Assembly (NCBI GenBank): GCA_038040325.1
Contig: JBBPIM010000072.1
Span: forward strand, 1 to 5,625
Reading direction: 5' to 3'
DNA: 5,625 bases
Origin: Mayfieldus profundus
Lineage (GTDB): Bacteria; Actinomycetota; Thermoleophilia; Solirubrobacterales; 70-9
Below, one piece after another: positions 1 through 4,588 of this stretch. The notes under the pieces were generated by a model. The model was not told where the DNA came from and did no database searches. It was given only the letters and a program-made list of their open reading frames with translations. The first letter of the stretch is position 1. Every line of letters begins with the position of its first letter. The position numbers were made by a program, and so were the translations under genes.

Positions 1-56
1 CTCTCGGCAGGCCCGGACCTACCAACCCACGTTCACAACGTCCCGAGGCACGTCAG

Positions 57-935
57 CTAGGGCTCCGTGCCGTCGCGCGCGGCCTCGCTGTCGGGCAGCG
101 TGTCGACCTCTTCCCCGTCCGGTGGAAGGCACACGGCGCAGAAGTCCTCGCCGAACGGCGTGAGGTGGATGCTGCGGCGCACGGTCTTGCCGCCACGGCC
201 GGCCTGGTCGAGCGCCTCGCCCACCTCGGGCTGGGCCTCGAGCACCTGGTAGCGCAGCGGGTCGGGCAGCGACTCGCGCGAGAACCAGATCAGGCCGAGG
301 CGGTAGAGATTGTTCAGATAGGCCGGCACGCGGTCCAGGTAGCGCACCCCCGCCTCAGCGCCGATCATCGACAGCCCGGGAGCGACCAACGCCGAGCTCA
401 CCATGGGCACGCGCGCCGTGCGCACGTCCACGACCGGCTGTGCTCCCTCCCGACTGAGGAAGCGCAGGATGCGGCCCTCGTCCGGCGCCAGCTCGGACAG
501 GATGCGGCGGAAGGCGGGGTGCGCCTCCTCCTCGTACGCCACGTCGGCCGACTGGCGCAGCAACTCCTCGCCTCGCCGCCGCAGCGACTGCGGGTCGCCC
601 GGGCGAGCCGGCCCGGGCCCGGGCACGTCACCCGCTGCGGCCGCCTCCATCGCCTCGGCCAGCCCCAGCAGCTGGCGGGCGTAGCCACGCACGTCGGCGC
701 CGGCGCGCTGGAGCAGGTCAGTGGCTGACTCACCCGTGCGCGCGGCGTCGATCACGCGCGCGCCGGCGCGCACCGAGGCGCCGGCGGTCCACTCCGTGGT
801 GCGCCACCATGCGCCCAGGGCGATCTTCGCCAGCGTGGGGGCGGCGGCCAGCAGGCTGGCCTCGGGCGAGTCGAACCCGTCCAGCGGGTCGTCGCCGGGG
901 TCGCTGCCGTCCGCTGGGGGTTCTGTGGTCGTCAT
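57..935 (-). CDS. Abi-alpha (DUF4393) family protein, 292 aa
   Basis: This looks like a soluble member of the Abi-alpha/DUF4393 family, which is named after an abortive-infection (phage resistance) protein; no biochemical activity is established for this branch. Residues 1-25 are a Pro/Asp-rich acidic start. Residues 25-100 are Ala-rich and probably helical. The family-like core runs from about 138 to 268, with 'HPAFRRILSELAPDEGRIL' (139-157), 'QPVVDVR' (166-172), 'YLNNLYRLGLI' (206-216) and 'LTPFGEDFCAVCLP' (258-271). An acidic tail ends the protein. The ATG was chosen because it overlaps the stop of the upstream DUF445 gene as ATGA; the frame is open much further upstream, but there it reads a meaningless shadow of DUF445. 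No Shine-Dalgarno sequence precedes the ATG, so translation is probably coupled to DUF445. The family call comes from remembered motifs; a role in phage defence here is only a possibility, and a housekeeping envelope role is equally open. Confidence 0.82.
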   Translation of the reverse strand: MTTTEPPADGSDPGDDPLDGFDSPEASLLAAAPTLAKIALGAWWRTTEWTAGASVRAGARVIDAARTGESATDLLQRAGADVRGYARQLLGLAEAMEAAAAGDVPGPGPARPGDPQSLRRRGEELLRQSADVAYEEEAHPAFRRILSELAPDEGRILRFLSREGAQPVVDVRTARVPMVSSALVAPGLSMIGAEAGVRYLDRVPAYLNNLYRLGLIWFSRESLPDPLRYQVLEAQPEVGEALDQAGRGGKTVRRSIHLTPFGEDFCAVCLPPDGEEVDTLPDSEAARDGTEP

Positions 936-2167
936 ACGCCGAAGAGCGCCAGGTGTAGGAGCCCCGCGCCGAAGCCGAGGACAGCGCCGTGCAGCACCAG
1001 CAGCCACTCGTCCTCGCGCATGGCAGCACGCAGCATCTCGGAGAAGTCGGTTGGGGGCAACTCGCGCATCCGCGACGCGATCAACTTGCGGATCTTCGGG
1101 CTCTGCTGCTTGTTGAAGTCGGTGTCGGTGAGCGGGGTCATCGTGTATTCCACGGCCTCGGTCGCCACCGAGTCGCGGATGGTGTCGTACTCGTGCGTGC
1201 CCACCGCCACTCGTACCGCCGCGCGGGCGGGCCCGGTGGCGCGGTCCACGGCCGGGCGCAGCGCGGTGGCGATCATCTGCCGGGTGCGGTCCGAGCGCGG
1301 GCCGTGCAGCAGCTCCTCGCCGATGTTGCCCAGCGTCACGATGTCGTCGGCGATCACCGTGGCGTACACGTCGGCGGCCTGCGGCTGGCGCTTGAGGAAC
1401 AGCCCCTGCACGTTGAAGCGGCCGACCTTCCGTGGCTCCGCCGGCTCGAAGATCATCCGGATCGCCAGCCAGTTGGTGGCGGAGCCGATGGCGGTGCCGG
1501 CGATCGGGAGCACCCACCAGTGGGGCAGCGCGTGGGTGAGGAAGATCACCGGGATGCCCAGGGCGAAGCCAAAGGCAAAGCCGAAGTTGATTATGAACTT
1601 GAGCTCGCGCTCGCCGGTCTCCTGGAACACGCGGTTCACGAGCGCCGGGCGCTCCTCGAGGTGGCGGATCACCATCAGCTTGATGTCCAGCAGCTGGTCG
1701 ATGTTGGTGCCGATCTCCTCGGTCACCTCGTGCACGATCTCGGGCAGCTGGTCCTGCACCCGCTGGTGCACGGCTTCGCGCAGGCCCTGCGGAAGGTCGC
1801 GCCACAGCTGCGGGTGCTCGCGGCGCATGATCCGCTCCACCAGCTCGTGGATGTCATCGCGAGAGGTGTCGAGAATGTGCTCGGCCAGCTTCTCGGGCTC
1901 GAGCTGCTCGTAGAAGTCGGCGGGGCTGCCCACCTTCGCGATCCCCTTGTCCACCGCGATGCTGCCCATCTTCGCCGCGCGCGAGGGCAGGATCCCCTGC
2001 CAGCCCACGCCACCCTGCATGATTCCCGGGATCTGCTGCAGCCTGCGCGGCAGGATGCTGGCCAGCCGCCGCAGGCCGGGTAGGCGGAAGCCCTTGAAGC
2101 GCACGGGGTAGAACAGCATCCACACCCCGGTCCAGTTCGTGGCGTAGCCGATCGCCCCCGAGAACAC
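932..2167 (-). CDS. DUF445 family membrane protein, 411 aa from the first standard start
   Basis: A DUF445-family protein (YheB-like in Firmicutes), of unknown biochemical function and anchored in the cytoplasmic membrane. Two copies of the family signature are visible: 'GAIGYATNW' at residues 4-12 and 'GTAIGSATNW' at 224-233. Each is followed by a second motif, 'GWQGILPSRAAKMGSIAVD' (55-73) and 'VQGLFLKRQPQAADVYATVI' (253-272). Hydrophobic segments lie at about 1-19, 189-211, 217-239 and 388-409; the 70-185 and 265-385 stretches are charged, helical, probably coiled-coil-like domains. The coordinates use GTG at 2167, which has no Shine-Dalgarno sequence. The frame is open back to a TGA at 2210-2212, and the upstream codons read 'VISSELITALTIPVFSGAIGY', a typical DUF445 N-terminus. 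The real start may therefore be a non-standard codon near 2206 (GTC at 2204-2206, with GAGAG about 8 bases before it) or may have been altered. It is the first gene of a pair with the Abi-alpha gene. Confidence 0.88.
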   Translation of the reverse strand: MFSGAIGYATNWTGVWMLFYPVRFKGFRLPGLRRLASILPRRLQQIPGIMQGGVGWQGILPSRAAKMGSIAVDKGIAKVGSPADFYEQLEPEKLAEHILDTSRDDIHELVERIMRREHPQLWRDLPQGLREAVHQRVQDQLPEIVHEVTEEIGTNIDQLLDIKLMVIRHLEERPALVNRVFQETGERELKFIINFGFAFGFALGIPVIFLTHALPHWWVLPIAGTAIGSATNWLAIRMIFEPAEPRKVGRFNVQGLFLKRQPQAADVYATVIADDIVTLGNIGEELLHGPRSDRTRQMIATALRPAVDRATGPARAAVRVAVGTHEYDTIRDSVATEAVEYTMTPLTDTDFNKQQSPKIRKLIASRMRELPPTDFSEMLRAAMREDEWLLVLHGAVLGFGAGLLHLALFGV

Positions 2168-2256
2168 GGGAATGGTGAGCGCAGTGATGAGCTCGCTGCT
2201 GATGACCCGTCAGTCTCTCACGCGCGCGAGGGACCGTCGCCGCCCGCCGCTCCCCG

Positions 2257-2291
2257 TTGATCGTCCCGCCACCCCCTGTTAGCTTCGCGCC
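2257..2291 (+). promoter_or_regulatory. Candidate sigma-70-type promoter for the GcvT/SoxG-like gene, possibly leaderless
   Basis: TTGATC (2257-2262) and TAGCTT (2280-2285) are separated by 17 bases and match a TTGACA / TAnnnT housekeeping promoter. The -10 box ends 6 bases before the ATG at 2292, so the predicted transcript would begin at or next to that ATG, as in actinobacterial leaderless mRNAs. The spacing and matches are seen in the sequence; promoter activity is inferred. No comparably good promoter was found for the divergent DUF445 gene in 2207-2291. Confidence 0.5.
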
Positions 2292-2327
2292 ATGAGGCCT
2301 GTCGGGCTGTCGGCACCGGTGGCATGA
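2292..2327 (+). CDS. Possible 11-codon leader ORF overlapping the next gene
   Basis: ATG at 2292 opens an 11-codon frame, MRPVGLSAPVA, whose TGA (2325-2327) overlaps the ATG (2324-2326) of the next gene as ATGA. It has no Shine-Dalgarno sequence but sits exactly where the candidate promoter would start a leaderless transcript. The downstream gene also lacks a convincing Shine-Dalgarno sequence (only GGTGG close to its ATG), so translating this leader could deliver ribosomes to it. The peptide has no run of a single amino acid that would suggest attenuation. It could equally be chance, since a frame this short is common. Confidence 0.35.
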   Translation: MRPVGLSAPVA

Positions 2328-3040
2328 GCACCGGCCGCGTCAGCCCTCTCGATGATTTGCTGCGCAAGGCCGGAGCCACGATGGTCGAGGCCGAGGGTGC
2401 CGTGGTGGCGGCGAACTTCGGATCGGTCGTGGGCGAGATGGCGGTGCTGTGGCACGCCGTGGGCATCGCCGACCGCTCTGAGCTGGCCAAGCTGGAGCTG
2501 CGCGGTGCGCCGGAGTTCGTCTCCCAGTCGGTGGAGTACCTGAGCGGCACCCCGGTTCAGGCGCGCAGCGTGATGCGCACGAAGGGCACGTGGTGGCTGC
2601 CGATCGCGCCCGACCGCATGATGATCCTGTGCGAGCCGCGCCGCCGCGACGAGTTGGCGGACAGCCTCGAGGAGATCACCCAGCCCACCGAACGGAGCTC
2701 GTGGGTGGACGTGACCGGCAACTACGCGGTCATCGCCCTGGTGGGCCCCAACGCGGAGGCGCTGCTGCAGGCCGCGGGCGCCGACGACGATGTGCAGGTG
2801 CCGGGGGAGGGATGCCTGCGCGACACGCGGCTGGCCGGACGCGCGGCCTTGCTCGTGAGGGAGACGCCGTGGGAGTTCCTGCTGGTGGTCCGGCGCGCCG
2901 AGGCCGTGGACACCTGGCTCGAGCTCGACGGCATCGGCGGGGACTTCGGCATCGGCAACGTCGGGCACGAGGCCATCGAGCACTCGGAGATCGGCACGGC
3001 CACGATCGCCCGCCAGGTCCGCTCCCAGACCGCCCGCTGA
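2324..3040 (+). CDS. GcvT/YgfZ/SoxG-like folate-binding-domain protein, 238 aa
   Basis: The protein resembles the folate-binding domain shared by aminomethyltransferase (GcvT), YgfZ and the sarcosine oxidase gamma subunit (SoxG). The family's opening motif is seen at 41-60, 'VLWHAVGIADRSELAKLELR' (compare 'vGlfDvShmgkieV' in GcvT). A second beta-strand region, 'YAVIALVGPNAEALLQAAG', lies at 134-152, and a third, 'RLAGRAALLVRETPWEFLLVV' with its first residue at 169, ends near 189. At 238 residues it is closer to SoxG (about 200) than to full GcvT (about 360), and no glycine-cleavage or sarcosine oxidase partner is nearby. It is therefore best treated as a stand-alone folate- or C1-related protein of unknown substrate. 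A sentence-quality coding tail follows the stop in the +1 frame (see 3038-3125), so the product may be prematurely ended. It converges on the VOC gene. Confidence 0.68.
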   Translation: MSTGRVSPLDDLLRKAGATMVEAEGAVVAANFGSVVGEMAVLWHAVGIADRSELAKLELRGAPEFVSQSVEYLSGTPVQARSVMRTKGTWWLPIAPDRMMILCEPRRRDELADSLEEITQPTERSSWVDVTGNYAVIALVGPNAEALLQAAGADDDVQVPGEGCLRDTRLAGRAALLVRETPWEFLLVVRRAEAVDTWLELDGIGGDFGIGNVGHEAIEHSEIGTATIARQVRSQTAR

Positions 3041-3125
3041 GCTGGCCGAGCGCGTCCTCACCCAGCGCGAGCTCAACCGGGCGCTGACAGCCGAGGCGGA
3101 GCGGCTGGCGCAGCTGCACCACTGA
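3038..3125 (+). other. Out-of-frame coding tail of the GcvT/SoxG-like gene (probable +1 frameshift)
   Basis: Directly after the gene's last sense codon the +1 frame reads 28 codons, starting ELAERVLTQREL at 3039 and ending AEAERLAQLHH, then TGA at 3123-3125. Twenty-seven of the 28 codons end in G or C, and the composition (Glu, Leu, Ala, Arg) is that of a natural amphipathic helix. Upstream in the same frame the reading is nonsense, and there is no ATG or GTG that could start it. Removing the single T at 3038 joins the two frames seamlessly as ...QTAR-ELAER..., giving a 266-residue protein. Causes could be a recent natural insertion, a base-calling error or, less likely, programmed frameshifting at CGC-TGA. 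Confidence 0.6.
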
Positions 3126-3143
3126 TCGAACTGAAGGCAAGCC

Positions 3144-3563
3144 CTACGGGAGGGTCACGCCACCGTCCGGGCCGAGGGTCCACCCTGGATTGTGGGCCAC
3201 CTCCCAGGGGTGCCCGTCCGGGTCGGTGAACGCCGAGCTGTAGCCGCCCCAGAAGGTCTCGGCCGGCTCGCGGCCGATCGTGGCCCCCGCGGCCCGGGCC
3301 TGCTCGGTCACCCGGTCCACCTCCTCGGGCGAGGACACGTTGTGGGCCAGCGTCACGCCGCCCCAGCCGGGCGAGTCGGCAACCGCGCTGTCCTTCGCCA
3401 GCCTCGCGCGGTCCCACAGGGCGAGCACCATCCCACCGGCCTGGAAGAAGACAACGTCGTCGCCGGGCGCCGCCCCGCTCCGCCACCCCAGGCCCTCGTA
3501 GAACGCCCGAGCCTGGGCCAGATCGGACACACCCAGCGTGACCACGCTCACCCGCTGCTCCAT
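3144..3563 (-). CDS. VOC superfamily (glyoxalase/bleomycin-resistance fold) protein, 139 aa
   Basis: A single two-module VOC protein of the usual length for the family. The first beta-alpha-beta module is 'VSVVTLGVSDLAQARAFYEG' (5-24), ending in the strands around 37-49. The second runs from 'GGVTLAHNV' (68-76) through 'EEVDRVTEQARAAGATI' to the hallmark 'YSSAFTDPDGHPWEVAHNP' (108-126). Possible metal ligands in module two are His74 and Glu121. The usual first-strand His is a Thr here (residue 9), and the strand at 43-49 shows no obvious acidic ligand, so the metal site and enzymatic activity are doubtful. ATG at 3563 was chosen because the N-terminus then matches the family; the frame is open to 3677, but that part is non-family and crosses the divergent regulatory region. 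No strong Shine-Dalgarno sequence precedes it; TAGATA (3577-3572, minus) 8 bases upstream could be the -10 box of a leaderless transcript. The substrate cannot be told from the sequence. Confidence 0.87.
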   Translation of the reverse strand: MEQRVSVVTLGVSDLAQARAFYEGLGWRSGAAPGDDVVFFQAGGMVLALWDRARLAKDSAVADSPGWGGVTLAHNVSSPEEVDRVTEQARAAGATIGREPAETFWGGYSSAFTDPDGHPWEVAHNPGWTLGPDGGVTLP

Positions 3564-3573
3564 GTCAGTGATA

Positions 3574-3631
3574 TCTACCACGCCATGGCTGACTACATCG
3601 CCGGCGTTTCGATCTAGCTGGGCGTGGTAGA
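3574..3631. repeat. 11-base perfect inverted repeat between the divergent VOC and ABM genes
   Basis: TCTACCACGCC at 3574-3584 is the exact reverse complement of GGCGTGGTAGA at 3621-3631, 36 bases apart. Weaker inner arms, CTACATCG (3593-3600) and CGATCTAG (3610-3617), match at 7 of 8 positions. Each divergent gene therefore has GGCGTGGTAGA pointing toward its own start, 10 bases before the VOC ATG and 39 bases before the ABM ATG. For VOC the element contains the possible -10 box. It is probably a paired operator or a duplicated promoter element shared by the two genes; a cruciform is possible. Confidence 0.6.
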
Positions 3632-3632
3632 C

Positions 3633-3642
3633 GACGTACGTC
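3633..3642. promoter_or_regulatory. 10-base perfect palindrome GACGTACGTC, candidate operator
   Basis: GACGTACGTC is fully self-complementary and lies 28 bases before the ATG of the ABM gene, immediately after the right arm of the inverted repeat. Its position between promoter and start suits a repressor operator of the TetR or LacI kind, but no regulator gene is in the window, and a 10-base palindrome can also occur by chance. Confidence 0.35.
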
Positions 3643-3670
3643 TGCAGGCAAGCCAACGAAACGAGCGGGA

Positions 3671-3976
3671 ATGACAAACGTGACAGTAGGACTGCTGGTG
3701 AGGATCGAGGCGGTGTCCGGCAAGGAGGAGGACGTGGCGACCTTTCTCGAGCAGGCGCGGTCGATGGTGGAGCAGGAGTCCGACACCACGGCCTGGTTCG
3801 CGATCAGGATGGGGCCGTCGACTTTCGGGATCTTCGATGTGTTCCCCGACGACTCGGGCCGGCAGGCCCACCTGTCGGGCCAGGTCGGGTCAGCCCTGAT
3901 GGACGCCGTGGGCAACTTGATCGAGGAGCCCACCATCGAGCAAGTCGACCTTCTCGCCACGAAGCTGCCGGGCTGA
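3671..3976 (+). CDS. Antibiotic biosynthesis monooxygenase (ABM) domain protein, YgiN-like, 101 aa
   Basis: A small cytoplasmic dimeric alpha+beta barrel protein of the ABM/quinol-monooxygenase type, full length for the family. The order is beta-strand 'VTVGLLVRIEAVSGKEEDVA' (4-23), a helix (24-37), then 'TTAWFAIRMGPSTFGIFDVF' (39-58) and 'DDSGRQAHLSGQVGSALM' (60-77), ending with 'PTIEQVDLLATKLP'. The block 'TFGIFDVFPDDSGRQAHLSG' is the strongest match to this actinobacterial subgroup. Members act, or are proposed to act, on quinols or polyketides without a metal or flavin cofactor; no substrate can be assigned here. The start ATG has only a weak purine stretch (GAGCGGGA) touching it. The gene is divergent from VOC and probably shares regulation with it through the intergenic repeats. 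A hairpin terminator follows 4 bases after the stop. Confidence 0.86.
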   Translation: MTNVTVGLLVRIEAVSGKEEDVATFLEQARSMVEQESDTTAWFAIRMGPSTFGIFDVFPDDSGRQAHLSGQVGSALMDAVGNLIEEPTIEQVDLLATKLPG

Positions 3977-3980
3977 TCCA

Positions 3981-4016
3981 GGACGAGCGGAGCCACCTCC
4001 CCTCGTCCATCTGTCT
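3981..4016 (+). terminator. Hairpin terminator of the ABM gene
   Basis: GGACGAG (3981-3987) pairs perfectly with CTCGTCC (4002-4008). After one C/C mismatch, GGAG (3989-3992) pairs with CTCC (3997-4000) around a CCAC loop, giving an 11-pair stem. The following ATCTGTCT is only a loose T tract. The hairpin begins 4 bases after the ABM stop and would isolate the downstream riboswitch transcript from it. Confidence 0.65.
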
Positions 4017-4022
4017 AACGCG

Positions 4023-4051
4023 CTAAGTGATCCGAGCCCCCGAGCCGATCT
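4023..4051 (+). promoter_or_regulatory. Possible sigma-28/WhiG-type promoter for the riboswitch transcript
   Basis: CTAAG (4023-4027) and GCCGATCT (4044-4051) resemble the CTAAA / GCCGATAA boxes recognised by the FliA/SigD/WhiG sigma family, with 16 bases between TAAG and GCCG against the usual 15 or so. A transcript from it would start near 4057-4059, just before the aptamer. Mismatches remain (G for A in the -35, CT for AA in the -10), so this is a suggestion. A promoter somewhere in 4009-4060 is expected because a terminator lies upstream. Confidence 0.35.
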
Positions 4052-4061
4052 GATCCCCAAG

Positions 4062-4144
4062 CCTCGCTGAGAAAGGCAAACCCGCCGCGAGGCGGGGTCG
4101 CAAAGCCAGAGGTCTCGCATCGGCGAGATAGCTCGGCTACCGCG
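4062..4144 (+). promoter_or_regulatory. Cyclic-di-GMP class I (GEMM-I) riboswitch aptamer
   Basis: The conserved blocks of the GEMM-I aptamer are present in order: AGGCAAACC (4074-4082); the hairpin CGCC-GCGA-GGCG (4083-4094) with its GNRA tetraloop; GGGTCGCAAAGCC (4095-4107); AGAGG and then a second hairpin TCTCGC-ATCG-GCGAGA (4113-4128); and TAGCTCGGCTACC (4129-4141), the same length as the Vibrio Vc2 counterpart. Compared with Vc2, the ligand contacts G20, A47 and C92 correspond to G4076, A4103 and C4140, all conserved, which predicts c-di-GMP rather than the cGAMP-binding G20A variant. The closing stem is short, CGC (4065-4067) with GCG (4142-4144). Only six bases separate the aptamer from the Shine-Dalgarno sequence, leaving no room for a terminator, so control is probably at translation initiation. 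Whether the ligand turns expression on or off cannot be read with certainty. Confidence 0.93.
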
Positions 4145-4148
4145 TTAC

Positions 4149-4156
4149 AAGGAGGA
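4149..4156 (+). promoter_or_regulatory. Perfect Shine-Dalgarno sequence of the riboswitch-controlled gene
   Basis: AAGGAGGA lies 5 bases before the GTG at 4162 and fixes that start. GTTAC (4144-4148) just before it is complementary to GTAAC (4166-4170) inside the gene, so a short hairpin could place the ribosome site and start codon in its loop. GGATCACT (4154-4161), which overlaps its end, is the exact complement of AGTGATCC at 4026-4033, and six of these bases also match TGATCC at 4051-4056. Confidence 0.85.
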
Positions 4157-4161
4157 TCACT

Positions 4162-4482
4162 GTGCGTAACAAGACGAACGTATGCGTGACGGTCGCAACG
4201 ATGGGGGCTGCGTACCTCTTCGCCGTCGCTCCTGCAGGCCAGGCGGCCACCATCTGCAACGAGGCGGAGAACTCGCACCGCGGCGGCTACGTCGTGTCCG
4301 GTGGGACCGAAGACCCCTCCCCGCCCGCGTTCCTTCGTGGTTCGCAGATGAGGGTCGGCAACGACAGCGCTCGGGGCTTGGACAACGCGGCGAACCACTC
4401 GCCCGCGCTGCGCCAGTGCGACGTGCCCTCGGGTGGCGGTGGTGGCGGCGGCGGTGACGACGGCGGTAACACCGACCAATGA
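4162..4482 (+). CDS. Small exported protein of unknown function under a c-di-GMP riboswitch, 106 aa
   Basis: I do not recognise this protein. Residues 1-28 form a Sec-type signal peptide: the basic start MRNK, a hydrophobic core (about 7-22), and 'APAGQA' before a likely cleavage between Ala28 and Ala29. No lipobox cysteine is present, so it is probably released rather than lipid-anchored. The mature 78 residues contain exactly two cysteines (Cys32 and Cys86), which could form one disulfide joining the ends of a compact domain. Other features are 'GGYVVSGGTEDPSPPAF' (41-57), Asn/Ser-rich stretches and a low-complexity tail (from 90) of eight Gly followed by Asp/Gly/Asn. A GTG start with a perfect Shine-Dalgarno sequence and its own terminator make it a complete one-gene unit. 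Control by c-di-GMP suggests a role in surface attachment, matrix, pili or development, but nothing in the protein itself proves this. A structural or matrix component is more likely than an enzyme, given its size and composition. Confidence 0.85.
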   Translation: MRNKTNVCVTVATMGAAYLFAVAPAGQAATICNEAENSHRGGYVVSGGTEDPSPPAFLRGSQMRVGNDSARGLDNAANHSPALRQCDVPSGGGGGGGGDDGGNTDQ

Positions 4483-4514
4483 GCCGCTAGCACCCCCGAA
4501 AGAACCGCAGGCGC

Positions 4515-4545
4515 GAGGGCCCGCAACCGGCGGGCCCTCCTGTTT
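4515..4545 (+). terminator. Intrinsic terminator of the small exported protein gene
   Basis: GAGGGCCCGC (4515-4524) and GCGGGCCCTC (4530-4539) form a perfect 10-pair GC-rich stem around the 5-base loop AACCG, followed by CTGTTT. It lies 32 bases after the stop codon. The other strand lacks a T tract after the hairpin, so it mainly serves the plus strand, although the stem could also slow transcripts coming from the crotonase gene. Confidence 0.88.
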
Positions 4546-4588
4546 CCGATCAACAGGCGCTGGCCTGCAGACATGGGCATTTTGTTCG

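Noticed and set aside
6..23. Hairpin (GGTAGG/CCTGCC on minus) after the Abi-alpha gene as a terminator
   Set aside because: The stem is short with one G-T pair, there is no T tract, and it lies over 30 bases after the stop. The 1-56 stretch otherwise shows no supported feature.
936..1805. In-frame upstream extension of the Abi-alpha gene
   Set aside because: The extra residues are an Arg/Ala/Pro-rich shadow of the DUF445 reading frame; the ATGA overlap marks the true start.
989..2083. Long plus-strand open frames opposite the DUF445 gene (up to 364 codons)
   Set aside because: They are His/Arg/Asp-rich mirror translations of the DUF445 gene without family motifs; such antisense frames are normal in very GC-rich DNA.
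4062..4144. cGAMP-specific (GEMM-Ib) or c-di-AMP (ydaO) riboswitch
   Set aside because: The position equivalent to Vc2 G20 is G rather than the A seen in cGAMP variants, and the block order is that of GEMM-I, not ydaO.
4436..4471. GGC/GGT-rich stretch as a microsatellite or CRISPR-like repeat
   Set aside because: It is the coding sequence of the Gly8-Asp tail in frame; no spacer-repeat structure exists there or elsewhere in the window.
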